Source: Clostridia bacterium (lineage in GTDB: Bacteria; Bacillota; Clostridia; Peptostreptococcales; Anaerovoracaceae). From it: 64,000 bases of DNA. Under the pieces are notes generated by a model. That model was not told the origin of the DNA, did no database searches, and worked only from the letters and a program-made list of their open reading frames with translations. Location: NCBI GenBank assembly GCA_910575405.1, contig CAJTER010000015.1, forward strand, positions 27,555-91,554, read 5' to 3'. The position numbers were made by a program, and so were the translations under genes. This document shows, in pieces, positions 44,704 to 53,667 of this stretch. Each line of letters opens with the position of its first letter. Position 1 is the stretch's first letter.

Positions 44704-45779
44704 CGCGTTTGTCCCACTCCTTTCAATTTTTCAATCAGCCCGACCTTCATATTGCCCAAGCTGATGCTGATGGATGCGTGTTTGCTGCTGTAGCTGATTT
44801 TGGAAAGGAAGGAATCCTTAATCCCGCTTTCCGTTTTCACTTTGCAGGTGTGGCCGATATACAAATCCTCCGGCTTTATGAGCCTAGCGGTTGGTGCAAG
44901 GTCAAAGCTGATTTTGTGCTGATAGGAGTTGCTTTTAAACTGGTTCCTAACTTCCTGCCACATTTCTGCTTCTGTTTCTGCCTGAATCAGGAGCGTATCT
45001 GTGATTCCCTTTGCCCGATCCGGCTCTTCCATATCTTCTGTTATCGTCCGATCCGTTTTAAGGAAAAATTGCCGGACCGTATCAATTATAATGGGGTCTG
45101 CGGGTTCCGCGCCTTCCTGCTGTAGCTCCTGTCTCCATACCACTGTCAGCTTCGCCAGAGCCTTCACTTTATAAATCTCACTGACATTCCGCAGCTCGCT
45201 TACTCCCGTATCAATCTTCAGGTCCGTTTGCTCTCTTTTTTCCAGCACTAGGTCGATCCCCTGCTGCGTGATGGTACAATCCATGAATATGCCGTAATTG
45301 GTCAGGGCATTGCCGATATAGGTACACAGATTATAAATACCGCCTTCTTCCGTTGGCACTTTTGCAGCGACTGGTGTATGGGTTTTGGCCGTTACCGTCA
45401 GATAAGGCAGATTGACCCGCTCATCCACATTTGATATAAAATGATCGGTAATCTGATTGGCAATAAAATCTTCAATCCCTGTTTTCAGGAGCGCCTCATT
45501 TGCGACAATCAGCTTCTGATCAAACAGCTTTGGCATTTCAAGCAGTGTCAAAGTATAATGGCCCCCATCCTCCGCACGCTCGATGCTGTCAATGATGCCC
45601 TGATAGCCGGTCCCTTCATCATGCAGGATCATAAAATCCTCTTCTTCTGCATTGGGCTTACGATAAAAAATGACCTGGCTTTTCCCATTGTAATCCGAAT
45701 CCTGTGTAATTTCATAGTCCGATACGGTCAGCACATCCAAAAGCGCAAAGGAATATCTGGAAATAAGATTTGCTATCAT
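44700..45779 (-). CDS. Phage tail hub/baseplate protein (Gp37-like)
   Basis: The 359-residue protein carries an N-terminal fold like siphophage tail-hub proteins (ISRYSFALLDVLTVSDYEIT; VIFYRKPNAEEEDFMI) and a C-terminal segment KPEDLYIGHTCKVKTESGI seen in ReqiPepy6 Gp37-like hub proteins. It would cap the tail tube below the distal tail protein. It starts three bases after the distal tail gene stop. Confidence 0.65.
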   Translation of the reverse strand: MIANLISRYSFALLDVLTVSDYEITQDSDYNGKSQVIFYRKPNAEEEDFMILHDEGTGYQGIIDSIERAEDGGHYTLTLLEMPKLFDQKLIVANEALLKTGIEDFIANQITDHFISNVDERVNLPYLTVTAKTHTPVAAKVPTEEGGIYNLCTYIGNALTNYGIFMDCTITQQGIDLVLEKREQTDLKIDTGVSELRNVSEIYKVKALAKLTVVWRQELQQEGAEPADPIIIDTVRQFFLKTDRTITEDMEEPDRAKGITDTLLIQAETEAEMWQEVRNQFKSNSYQHKISFDLAPTARLIKPEDLYIGHTCKVKTESGIKDSFLSKISYSSKHASISISLGNMKVGLIEKLKGVGQTR

Positions 45780-45782
45780 CTG

Positions 45783-46613
45783 TCATACCGCCTTATAATA
45801 TTTCTCCAGACTCAGAATAATGTGGTTCATCTTCCCAGTCTGGCAGCGAAAATACACTTCCGATGCTCCGATGGGGAGCTTGAAAAAATTCTGCCGGGTA
45901 AAGTCCAAGCAGTTCTTCCGGTCCGTTCCGTTCACTTCCACATACAGAGCATCGTCAAAGGTGCTGAAGGCCAGGGTTTCTTTCGTCTGGAGGGTCAGGA
46001 AAAAGGGCACTTCATAGAGCAGCCGGTTGTCCTGGTAAACCGCCACCACCGGATTTGTGCAGTAGCCGGTAAAGGACAACTGGAAAGGGCTTTCCACATG
46101 GCCGTCGTTATGGAAGGAAAAGGACACGTAATTCAGATCATTGAATCTGGTTTCCCATTTAAAATCCCATCGCAGCTCCTTGTCTGACCTCTGGATATGG
46201 TATTTGAACGCTTCTTCTGTATAAAAAAGCGACTTGCAGACAAACTTAACCGGCACTTCCATCCGCTGCCCTCTGCGGTAGCTTCCCTTCTCAATGTTGA
46301 CCAGATCCACATCTGCAAAGTATTCGGTTTGGATTCCGGCGGGCTGGTAGACAAACACCAGCTGCCTGGACTGGTTGATAAAACGGATAAACGCCTGAAA
46401 GACTTCATACATCTTCTTTGTAAAGAGGATGGTTCCGGACAGTTCTGGCTGGGAAAGCTCCCGGTTATCCGTAACCCAGATATCGCCCACCTTCAGGTAA
46501 GTGCTGCTGTACTCAGAACCAAATCCTTTCGGATCCGTAAACACACCGCTCTCCGGCCGGTTCAAATCCCATCTTGCCTGCTTTTCATTCATCAAATAAA
46601 ACTTACTTGCCAT
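45783..46613 (-). CDS. Phage distal tail protein (Dit-like)
   Basis: The 276-residue protein has an N-terminal beta domain (KFYLMNEKQARWDLN) and a C-terminal galectin-like region. Lengths and order just after the tape measure fit the distal tail protein that links tube and tip. ATG 46613 overlaps the tape-measure TAA by one base (TAATG). Confidence 0.65.
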   Translation of the reverse strand: MASKFYLMNEKQARWDLNRPESGVFTDPKGFGSEYSSTYLKVGDIWVTDNRELSQPELSGTILFTKKMYEVFQAFIRFINQSRQLVFVYQPAGIQTEYFADVDLVNIEKGSYRRGQRMEVPVKFVCKSLFYTEEAFKYHIQRSDKELRWDFKWETRFNDLNYVSFSFHNDGHVESPFQLSFTGYCTNPVVAVYQDNRLLYEVPFFLTLQTKETLAFSTFDDALYVEVNGTDRKNCLDFTRQNFFKLPIGASEVYFRCQTGKMNHIILSLEKYYKAV

Positions 46614-49600
46614 TAATACTCTACCCCCAGATGCTTATTTACGGTTTTGCTGATTTCCTTTCCGTCCAGATACAGAGACGTATCTTTGCCCAAAATGGCC
46701 AGCAGTACTTCTAGGATTTTTTGCAACAGCGCTTCCACTTTTTCATTCTCACCTTGTACCGCGGTCCGGACGTATTGCATCAGCGTGTCAATAGGTGCCA
46801 CGGCCTCTGCTCCTGCTTCGCCGCCTGCCATGGCTTTTCCTGTGGCCGGGTTCAAGCCGAATACGGTCGGTTCGGTCAGCACAGCGCCTTTCTTGTACCA
46901 TTCTACTCCCAGGTGGGGAACCTGCGGCGGGTTCAGACTGAATCTCCCGTTAATCCGGAAATGGGGCAGCTTTAGCTTTGGCAGAGACCAGTTGAAATTG
47001 AAGAGCCCCTTGATTTTGTCAATGGCATTTCGTACCACAGATATACAGCCGCCAAAGATGTTTCCGAATGTAGATTTGATTCCGTTCAATGCGCCTGTCA
47101 CAACCGATTTTGCGGTATTCATGCCGGAGCTGATGGTGTTTTTGATACTGTTTATGACTCCCGCCACAACGTCTTTAATCCCATTCCAGACACTGCTGAA
47201 TACACTCTTGATGCTGTTTAGAACGCTACTGATTTTGGATTTAATGGTATTCCAAGCCCCGGTTATCACCGATTTAATACTGTTCATGACGCTGGAAACA
47301 ACGGATTTGATTCCATTCCAAATGCTCGATACGGTGGACTTAATGGAATTGAGTACGCCTGACACGGTGCTTTTTATCGCATTCCAGGCATTTGTGATAA
47401 CGCCTTTTATCGTGTTCAGTACATTCGTTATGGTAGTTTTAATCTGGTTCCATATAGAGGATACGACGGATTTAATCCCATTCAGGGCGGTTGTAATAAC
47501 GGATTTTATCTGGTTCCAGGCACCGGAAACGAAGGATTTAATTCCATTAATGACTGTCGTTATCGTGCTCTTGATGTGTCCCCATGCACTTGAAACGACG
47601 GACTTAATGGCTTCCAGCACCGTTGTAATAACGGACTTGATACCATTCCAGACACTGGAAACAGCAGACTGAATCTGATTTAAGGTGGAAAATACCGCAT
47701 CCTTTATCCCATTCCAGGCTCCCGAAATAATAGAAGCTATCGTATCCAGAGCACTGGAAACAGCTGTTTTAATACTTTCCCATGCGGATAAAATAATATC
47801 TTTGCAGTTTTCCCAGATAAACTGAAAGGGCAGCGTAATAATAAGAAACGCGCCTTCCAGAATTGAGCCGATCAATAGAATTCCGGTCTGTACAACGTTT
47901 TTAATCGTATCCCACACTCCGGAAAGATAGGTCACAATTCCATTCCATACCGCAGACACCGTATTCTTGATGGATGACCAGGCGGCGGACAGAAAATCGG
48001 AAACAGCTGTAGCTGCTGTTTGAAAGATGGATTTTATCCCTTCCCACAGGCCGGAAAAGAAATCCTTTATCCCAGTCCATACGGTTTCTGCTACAGACTT
48101 AATGCCCTGCCAGATGGTGAAGAAAAAGTCCTTGATGGCGTTCCATACGGAGACCGCGATTTCTTTCACATTCTCCCAAAGGTTCTTCCAGAATTCCCGG
48201 AAGCCCTCACAGTGGTTCCACAGATAAACGAACCCTGCCACCAGAGCCGCGATTGCTGCGATAATCAGCGTGATGGGATGGGCTGCCATAATGCTGAACA
48301 GTTTCGCAAATCTGGTTCCCACCGTTTGAACAACACCTAAAAGCTTGGGAAGTTTCGTAATTAACGTCCCCACACCTGCTACCAGCTTGCCGGCTCCAGA
48401 GACGATCTTTTTGCCGAATGAAATGACACCGGTGAGAGCCGGTCCCAGCTTTCCCAAACCGCTGGCCACTTTTCCGATTCCGGTAAATAAGCCGCCCGTC
48501 ACATTCAGAATATTGCCAAGTAATTTCAGAAACGGCCCTGCTGATACAATCCCTATCGCAAAAGCGCCCTGCATCTTTGGCGGCAGAGCAAGAAAGGCAC
48601 TCGCGATTCCTATCACAAGATCAATGATGGGTTTTAACCGGTCAAAAACGTTCTGCGCAGAATCGCTTAAGGTTCCAAAGGATTCTCCTCCACTTTTCAC
48701 ATAAGTTATAACTGCGGTAAACACTTCCCCAAATACTGCGCCCCACTCTTTTGCCTTGTCCTCCAGCGTTACCAGCCAGTCCTTGAAGTTCTTTAATATG
48801 GGAAGTACCTGTCCGGCAAAGCTGTTTGCATCATCGGATGACCCCAGAAAATTTTGTCCGATTCTTGCGATAGCTGCATTGATATTCGTCAGGGTTCCAG
48901 TGATGGTTTCATCACCAATTGTCTTTGCGGCTCCGCCGATGTGCATTTCAACGGCTTTCTGGAAGTGCTCCAGATTAATTTCGCCGTTCATCGCCATGTC
49001 AAAGATCTTATCCGAGCTGGCACCAACGACCTTTGCCAGGTATTGATAGATGGGGATTCCCCGTTCTGCCATCTGTCCCAGCACATCGTTTTGCGCTTTG
49101 CCTTTTGTGGCGACTTTGTTAAAAATCGCCCCCATTTCATCCATATCGGTTCCGGCTACCGCAGCGGCGTCTGCCACATTCGTCAGATACCGCTCCAGAT
49201 CCTTTCCAGGCTTGATACCTGCGGCAACCGCGCTGGCAGCTGTAGTTGCTGCCTTATCCAGCCCATAGGAAGTCCCTTTTACGGATGTCAGGGCGTTGTT
49301 CATAACGGTTGTAACATCTTTCGATGTCATTCCAATGGCTTTCAGCTTGACCCTTGCATTGTCGATTTCTACGGTACGGGACCAGCCTTTTTTCATAACA
49401 ACGCCTGCCAGGGCAGTTCCCGCCACCAGAGCGGGCTTTGTAAGACGTCCCAGTTTTGTGCCAGTCTTTGTTATGCCTGTACCGATACTGCTCAGCTTTG
49501 TGCCGGTGTTGGTCAGGCCTCTTCCGATATTGGTAAAGGTGGCAGAAAGGGAGCGATCGGTCTTTTGGGATTTTGAAGCTGTTTCGGAAAGCGTTCCTGT

Positions 49601-49705
49601 CAGCGTGTCTTTTGCCTGGCTTGCTTTTTTTGTTGTCTCCGATATGGCGGAATTCGCGCTTGCGTTGTTTACAACAATCGTACCAACCAGCTTAAACAGG
49701 TCCAT
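46613..49705 (-). CDS. Phage tail tape measure protein
   Basis: The 1030-residue tape measure has a Ser/Thr-rich coiled start, an N-terminal TMP core (WSRTVEIDNARVKLKAIGMT; AERGIPIYQYLAKVVG), membrane segments near HPITLIIAAIAALVAGFVYL, a long block of 11-residue WNxIKS repeats, and a C-terminal GGEAGAEAVAPID motif common in tape measures. It sets tail length and is delivered into the host on infection. ATG 49705 overlaps the stop of the upstream chaperone frame (TGATG). Confidence 0.93.
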   Translation of the reverse strand: MDLFKLVGTIVVNNASANSAISETTKKASQAKDTLTGTLSETASKSQKTDRSLSATFTNIGRGLTNTGTKLSSIGTGITKTGTKLGRLTKPALVAGTALAGVVMKKGWSRTVEIDNARVKLKAIGMTSKDVTTVMNNALTSVKGTSYGLDKAATTAASAVAAGIKPGKDLERYLTNVADAAAVAGTDMDEMGAIFNKVATKGKAQNDVLGQMAERGIPIYQYLAKVVGASSDKIFDMAMNGEINLEHFQKAVEMHIGGAAKTIGDETITGTLTNINAAIARIGQNFLGSSDDANSFAGQVLPILKNFKDWLVTLEDKAKEWGAVFGEVFTAVITYVKSGGESFGTLSDSAQNVFDRLKPIIDLVIGIASAFLALPPKMQGAFAIGIVSAGPFLKLLGNILNVTGGLFTGIGKVASGLGKLGPALTGVISFGKKIVSGAGKLVAGVGTLITKLPKLLGVVQTVGTRFAKLFSIMAAHPITLIIAAIAALVAGFVYLWNHCEGFREFWKNLWENVKEIAVSVWNAIKDFFFTIWQGIKSVAETVWTGIKDFFSGLWEGIKSIFQTAATAVSDFLSAAWSSIKNTVSAVWNGIVTYLSGVWDTIKNVVQTGILLIGSILEGAFLIITLPFQFIWENCKDIILSAWESIKTAVSSALDTIASIISGAWNGIKDAVFSTLNQIQSAVSSVWNGIKSVITTVLEAIKSVVSSAWGHIKSTITTVINGIKSFVSGAWNQIKSVITTALNGIKSVVSSIWNQIKTTITNVLNTIKGVITNAWNAIKSTVSGVLNSIKSTVSSIWNGIKSVVSSVMNSIKSVITGAWNTIKSKISSVLNSIKSVFSSVWNGIKDVVAGVINSIKNTISSGMNTAKSVVTGALNGIKSTFGNIFGGCISVVRNAIDKIKGLFNFNWSLPKLKLPHFRINGRFSLNPPQVPHLGVEWYKKGAVLTEPTVFGLNPATGKAMAGGEAGAEAVAPIDTLMQYVRTAVQGENEKVEALLQKILEVLLAILGKDTSLYLDGKEISKTVNKHLGVEY
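47040..48190 (-). repeat. Hendecad repeats inside the tape measure
   Basis: Roughly residues 505-888 consist of repeated 11-residue units alternating between AWNxIKSxVSS and VLNxIKSxITS types, giving a visible 33/66-bp periodicity in the DNA. Unit number would change tail length by helix rise, so this block can expand or contract by recombination. Confidence 0.75.
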
Positions 49706-49977
49706 CAACTCACTCCCTTTCCCTTAAATTTTTGCAGGATGCCTTTCGATTTCTCTATGGTTGTTTCAACGTAGCGGCTATCGTATTGCTGCAGGTTCTG
49801 AAGCTCCTGCGGCGGCTTTGCCTGTTCCCGGAATTCCTCAAAGGACTGGTCAAAAATTCGGTGCAGATAATACTCCCAGGCCGTCCTTTCTTCCAGTTCT
49901 TCATTCCTGAGGGCAATCAGATCATCGATCCCGCCGCTGAACCTGCCGGCCTGCAGCAGCTGATTGAGCAGCGGCAT
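49705..49977 (-). CDS. Tail assembly chaperone, T-like frame
   Basis: The 90 residues from the first ATG (MPLLNQLLQAGRFSGGID) resemble the gpT/Gp15-like second part of tail assembly chaperones, directly before the tape measure. The frame stays open upstream to 50085 and reads GELRFWDLLYRRYGDP before that ATG, although no ATG, GTG or TTG lies there. This means the ORF is probably reached by a -1 frameshift from the upstream gene. A five-bp hairpin with a TGCG loop (50010-50023) lies just after the upstream stop. Confidence 0.6.
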   Translation of the reverse strand: MPLLNQLLQAGRFSGGIDDLIALRNEELEERTAWEYYLHRIFDQSFEEFREQAKPPQELQNLQQYDSRYVETTIEKSKGILQKFKGKGVS

Positions 49978-50024
49978 TGGATCGCCATACCTGCGGTACA
50001 GCAGATCCCAGAACCGCAGTTCTC

Positions 50025-50867
50025 CTATTTGCGCAATCGTGAAACAACCTTGATAAAATCCCGGAATTCTTCTTTCCGAAGTACGTCAATCACCATCTCC
50101 AGGAACGTGTTCATGGGCAGAGATGCGATCTCATTTTTGTCCAGCCCTGACAGCCCTGCAAGAAATGCGTACAAATCCTTCTCACAGGCCGGAAGGTGGT
50201 TTAATATCACATTGGCAGCCTCCTTGTTCTTGCCTTCGATTTCATAGCCGGATGTACAGATTGCGTTTTCCATAATGATGATAATTTCATCTCCATTTGT
50301 CTTGGTTCCCACGTAGGCGATGTTGTCCAGGTAGTCCGACAGCTCGATGAGGGGCTTGGTCTGAACCTGGGTGTAGCCTTTGATTAAGCTGTCCACCTCT
50401 TTTCCCACAATGGCGCGCTTCAAGCTTTCCACGCTGTGCTGCACCAGATTGGTTTCCAGGCTTCCGGTTTCTCCGATTTTGTGGGTGAGGCCGGTGACCT
50501 TTACCGTGGCTCCGTCCACTTCCACATCCATCAGTTCAGAGGAGATGCTGAGCTTGTTTCCTCCTGAGGTTGCCCCCAGGACGTTTTCCTCCGAATCATC
50601 CCAGTCCCCCATTACATAGTCCCCAGCTGCCGGCGTATAATCCTTTGCAAGGGCGATGAAGGAAACATCCGGCGTCAACTTGTGCAGCTGAATGGTGTCC
50701 GCTGTTTCCGTTACCCCGTCTTCTACCACTTGCAGTGCGCCTTTTGGCGCAGAGCCGCCCTCTTCCGTTTCCACTTTTTCATACACGTACCGCAGATTTT
50801 TGAATACGGTTCCCGCTCCCAGGACAATCTCGTCCGGGGTTTTGCTGTTAATTCCCGATTTTCTCAT
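50025..50867 (-). CDS. Major tail protein fused to chaperone G-like segment
   Basis: The 280-residue protein begins MRKSGINSKTPDEIVLGAG as in phage tail tube proteins; tube-like strands run to about residue 210 (LSDYLDNIAYVGT). The last 60 or so residues (LPACEKDLYAFLAGLSGLDK onward) instead look like the helical C-terminal part of tail assembly chaperone gpG. These are normally separate genes. The join lies near EIEGKNKEAANVI. A T-run (50055-50058) in the last part is a candidate slip site to the T-like frame. ATG 50867 has GGAGGG ahead and is preferred to 50885. Confidence 0.7.
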   Translation of the reverse strand: MRKSGINSKTPDEIVLGAGTVFKNLRYVYEKVETEEGGSAPKGALQVVEDGVTETADTIQLHKLTPDVSFIALAKDYTPAAGDYVMGDWDDSEENVLGATSGGNKLSISSELMDVEVDGATVKVTGLTHKIGETGSLETNLVQHSVESLKRAIVGKEVDSLIKGYTQVQTKPLIELSDYLDNIAYVGTKTNGDEIIIIMENAICTSGYEIEGKNKEAANVILNHLPACEKDLYAFLAGLSGLDKNEIASLPMNTFLEMVIDVLRKEEFRDFIKVVSRLRK

Positions 50868-50872
50868 ACCGT

Positions 50873-51253
50873 CTAAGCCCTCCATTCCTTAATGGTTAAG
50901 TTAATTTGTAGTTTCTTCAGCTCCGGATCCCCGGTAGGGAGATTTCCCAGACTGCCGGCATAAAAAATAGCCACCGCTGACCCATGTTCAGTGATGACCT
51001 TTCCGACTGCCGGATGAAAATATGCCCGGATGGTTTCTTTTGCCTGCTCCAGCTTCCGCCAGGTTCTCCGGGAAAACCCGGTCAGGACGAAGGATGTCTC
51101 CTGCATTCCGTCCTCTGTAGAGGGCTCAATTTCCTGGTATTCTCCGATAAAATAGGGATATACCGGCTTTCCCTCCCATTCCATGAAGGCGTAATGCAGC
51201 CCCAGCTCCTTCATCGCGTTTGACATGCAGGCCAGAATTCGGTTGTCCGTCAT
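50873..51253 (-). CDS. Phage tail terminator/completion-like protein
   Basis: The 126-residue protein sits between the gp10-like connector and the major tail gene, where tail terminator proteins are coded. The pattern (YAFMEWEGKPVYPYFIGEY with TSFVLTGFSRRTW) resembles small alpha/beta minor tail proteins of Gram-positive phages. It starts by ATGA overlap with the upstream gene. Confidence 0.55.
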   Translation of the reverse strand: MTDNRILACMSNAMKELGLHYAFMEWEGKPVYPYFIGEYQEIEPSTEDGMQETSFVLTGFSRRTWRKLEQAKETIRAYFHPAVGKVITEHGSAVAIFYAGSLGNLPTGDPELKKLQINLTIKEWRA

Positions 51254-51717
51254 TTCATTCTTCCTTTCACGATTTCCTCCGCCCTGCGGATGATCTTCGT
51301 TTTTCTGCTTTCAAAAGCCTTGCTGAGGGTCCTGTTCGGCTTCTTGCCGTCTGTCTTGTAAAAGTCTTTGCCATTTTTGCCGTGTACCACGATGACTCTC
51401 CCCTGAAAGGTCGGTTTTTTCTTACCTGTATAGCCATCTACCGGCACATACCAGGCTGTCTTTCGTCCCTTTCCCTCCAGTGCATATTCACCAGTTCCAA
51501 ATTCCTCCCAGATTGCGTTTTCCAGCGGGCTTCCGATATGTGCCGTATCGCCCTGAACGATGTAACGCCAGGATCCTTTCAGCTGGCCGCTGTCCACCCG
51601 CGTATTCCGCTTTGCCTGAGAAGTGACTTCTCCCGCCGCTTCATGAAGAAAGGCTGCGGCAGCTTCCCCCAGGGCGGCTTTTACCTGCACGCTGTTGTCA
51701 ATCAGAGTGACTGCCAT
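51250..51717 (-). CDS. HK97 gp10-like head-tail joining protein
   Basis: The 155-residue protein has the HK97-gp10 pattern: AKRNTRVDSGQLKGSWRY, then IGSPLENAIWEEFGTGEY, and a C-terminal helix. It is a component of the neck between connector and tail. A CAGGAGGG SD lies inside the upstream gene, which it overlaps by 20 bases. Confidence 0.8.
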   Translation of the reverse strand: MAVTLIDNSVQVKAALGEAAAAFLHEAAGEVTSQAKRNTRVDSGQLKGSWRYIVQGDTAHIGSPLENAIWEEFGTGEYALEGKGRKTAWYVPVDGYTGKKKPTFQGRVIVVHGKNGKDFYKTDGKKPNRTLSKAFESRKTKIIRRAEEIVKGRMK

Positions 51718-52051
51718 GTTCCTGCCCTCCTGTATATTTCAGATAGAGTTCCAGCTGCCGATGCATCTCCATCGGGTCGTCGATGAGCATCACGTCATAG
51801 ACCGTATCGCCGATGAGCACCCGGCTGCTTTCAGCCGTAATCGCCTCATCCAGTTCTTTGTAATCGGCAAGGAAGATATGGGTGGATTCCTGGATTTTGG
51901 CGTCATAGACCGTATACCGGCTGTCTCCACCGGATAAATCCAAAAATCCGGTCAGGCTCTGCACGGTTTTCCACTCCGGTACCTGCTCTCCGATTACATT
52001 CTGTGTCACGGTCCGCACCTGAAACAGCGCCTCTGTCTTTCCTCCAATCAT
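51698..52051 (-). CDS. Phage head closure/head-tail adaptor
   Basis: The 117-residue protein starting MIGGKTEALFQVRTVTQNVI fits the SPP1 gp16-like head-tail adaptors (a barrel with TVQSLTGFLDLSGGDSRY). ATG 52051 has TAGGAGGTG at good spacing. The frame extends to 52249 over the preceding gene, but the extra residues are shadow sequence. Confidence 0.7.
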   Translation of the reverse strand: MIGGKTEALFQVRTVTQNVIGEQVPEWKTVQSLTGFLDLSGGDSRYTVYDAKIQESTHIFLADYKELDEAITAESSRVLIGDTVYDVMLIDDPMEMHRQLELYLKYTGGQEHGSHSD

Positions 52052-52062
52052 CGTCTCACCTC

Positions 52063-52311
52063 CTAAAACCTTGCCTTCCTGTAATGATTCAGAAAAGCGA
52101 TGTACTTTTTGGGCACCCCGAAAGTACGGTCCATATCCGCTTCCGTATGATCCGCAGCATAAGTCACAGAATAGCGGGACAGGGTTTCCGACTGGATGAC
52201 TTTCTGGGATGCGTCGCCGCTGTTTGCCGCTTCGTTTCTCAGCTGCCATTTGAGGATCCCTGCTGCTCCCAGCTTGACATCCATGGGATATGCTACCTTC
52301 GTCACCAGCAC
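52063..52311 (-). CDS. Small head-tail connector protein
   Basis: The 82-residue protein starts at GTG 52311 after a TAGGAGGAAG SD. It ends FGVPKKYIAFLNHYRKARF. I do not recognise a family, but its size and place between two connector genes suggest a neck component. An overlap-free gap of 11 bases precedes the adaptor gene. Confidence 0.5.
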   Translation of the reverse strand: MLVTKVAYPMDVKLGAAGILKWQLRNEAANSGDASQKVIQSETLSRYSVTYAADHTEADMDRTFGVPKKYIAFLNHYRKARF

Positions 52312-52323
52312 CGCCTCTTCCTC

Positions 52324-52623
52324 CTAGGCAGTCTCCTGCACCGTAAAGGCAAAAGGCTCTATCTCTTTCACCGTAAAGAGCTGGCCCTGCATATTCTCGG
52401 ATTCCGATACCATGACCGTATCGCCTGGTACAAAGGGAACCGGGGAGCCGGAGCAGAACCGGCCATCCCTCACACTTGCCTGCACCCGAAAACCCCTCTG
52501 CTGAAACAGATTGTTCGTGTATCCCCGGATTAACAGTTCCAGCGCGGAAAGCCTCGCCTCCAGCACTGGATCCGGTTCTTCGGTCTGCACATAAGTTCTG
52601 AATTCCGCTGCTGTCATTAACAT
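52324..52623 (-). CDS. Phage head-tail connector (gp6/gp15-like)
   Basis: The 99-residue protein has an N-terminal helical pair (MTAAEFRTYVQTEEPDPVLE; LSALELLIRGYTNNLF) typical of first-position connector proteins, followed by a small beta domain. It lies directly after the major capsid gene, with an AGGAGG SD. Confidence 0.6.
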   Translation of the reverse strand: MLMTAAEFRTYVQTEEPDPVLEARLSALELLIRGYTNNLFQQRGFRVQASVRDGRFCSGSPVPFVPGDTVMVSESENMQGQLFTVKEIEPFAFTVQETA

Positions 52624-52633
52624 AGCGTTCCTC

Positions 52634-53638
52634 CTATTTCTTGAACTTGGCCAGCACGACCTTGGCTCCGTTGGTTAAGGCAACGCCGTAGTACCTGGCC
52701 GCGGTAATGTCATGCTGCTGTTTCTTGGGGAACCATTCATGATCCACGTCCGTCTCCTTCTTCAGGAAGATGGTTACAGCCGGAAGCTCATCCTCCGTGT
52801 ATTCGGTTTCCGCGGAATCCGGCTCCAGCTTGATAATGGGGTTCAGATAATACTGGCTTGCCGCAGCTAAATCCTTGACCTTATCCCCGACCTTCAGGCC
52901 GGCACCGCCCAGTGTCTTTTTCTGGTATGCTTCCAGATTTTCTTTTGTAATGGTTACGGCTCCTGTTTCCGTACTGTCCGCTTTCAGTTTCTCCGCTTGC
53001 ACATGCTGCACCTTCAGGGACTTTTTAATCCAGCAGCCTGCGATTTTTCCGATGGATCCGTTTACGGCTACACCACTGGTAAATTTATCAGCTGACAAAA
53101 ATGAGCTGTCTTTCAGCAGGGTCGCCTCCTGGACCGGGTGGATGAACATGACCTTTTCAATGCCGTCCTCTTCGTCCTCAAACTTGGTGACCGCATCTAC
53201 AATGCCGTTATAGGCAATGGCTGCCAGAGTATCCGGCGCCACGATGGTAGAGCCTTCATAAACCGCATCTAAGACGTCGCTGTCCACTTTACCCGCGATG
53301 GCCTTGGCAAGCTGGGATTCCGCCTGCCCTACCGGATCTCCAAGGCCGGAGTTGATGGCTTCCTGTGTAATACCCACAGCCTTCATGGCCTTTTTGATGG
53401 TAAAGGTAGTGGTTGAGGACGTCATCTGAGAAACATCCACCTCGACGCCTTCTGCTACGTCATCCGCATCGCCGATATAGTTCCAGGAAGGTACGGTCTT
53501 GGTATCTCCCGGAACGCCCTGCAGGGTCGTATCCAGCTTTGCGTAAGGCGTAATTTTCAGCTGAGCCTCTACTTTCGCGTCGATCATATCTCCCATGACC
53601 TGGGGATTGACCATGTTTTCCATTTTGGTTACTGCCAT
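52634..53638 (-). CDS. Major capsid protein (N4-gp56/HK97 fold)
   Basis: The 334-residue protein begins MAVTKMENMVNPQVMGDMID and continues VPSWNYIGDADDVAEGVEVD and TIKKAMKAVGITQEAINSG, matching N4-gp56-family capsid proteins with the HK97 fold. There is no long cleaved delta domain, since scaffolding is provided by the separate upstream gene. It would be the most abundant virion protein. Confidence 0.85.
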   Translation of the reverse strand: MAVTKMENMVNPQVMGDMIDAKVEAQLKITPYAKLDTTLQGVPGDTKTVPSWNYIGDADDVAEGVEVDVSQMTSSTTTFTIKKAMKAVGITQEAINSGLGDPVGQAESQLAKAIAGKVDSDVLDAVYEGSTIVAPDTLAAIAYNGIVDAVTKFEDEEDGIEKVMFIHPVQEATLLKDSSFLSADKFTSGVAVNGSIGKIAGCWIKKSLKVQHVQAEKLKADSTETGAVTITKENLEAYQKKTLGGAGLKVGDKVKDLAAASQYYLNPIIKLEPDSAETEYTEDELPAVTIFLKKETDVDHEWFPKKQQHDITAARYYGVALTNGAKVVLAKFKK

Positions 53639-53667
53639 AATTTCTCACCTGTTCCTTTCTGATTCTG

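Noticed and set aside
46647..47672. 341-codon plus-strand ORF
   Set aside because: It is the antisense shadow of the repetitive tape-measure gene; no SD and implausible low-complexity product.
47040..48190. CRISPR-like array
   Set aside because: The regular repeats are coding, in frame, and encode tape-measure hendecads with no unique spacers.
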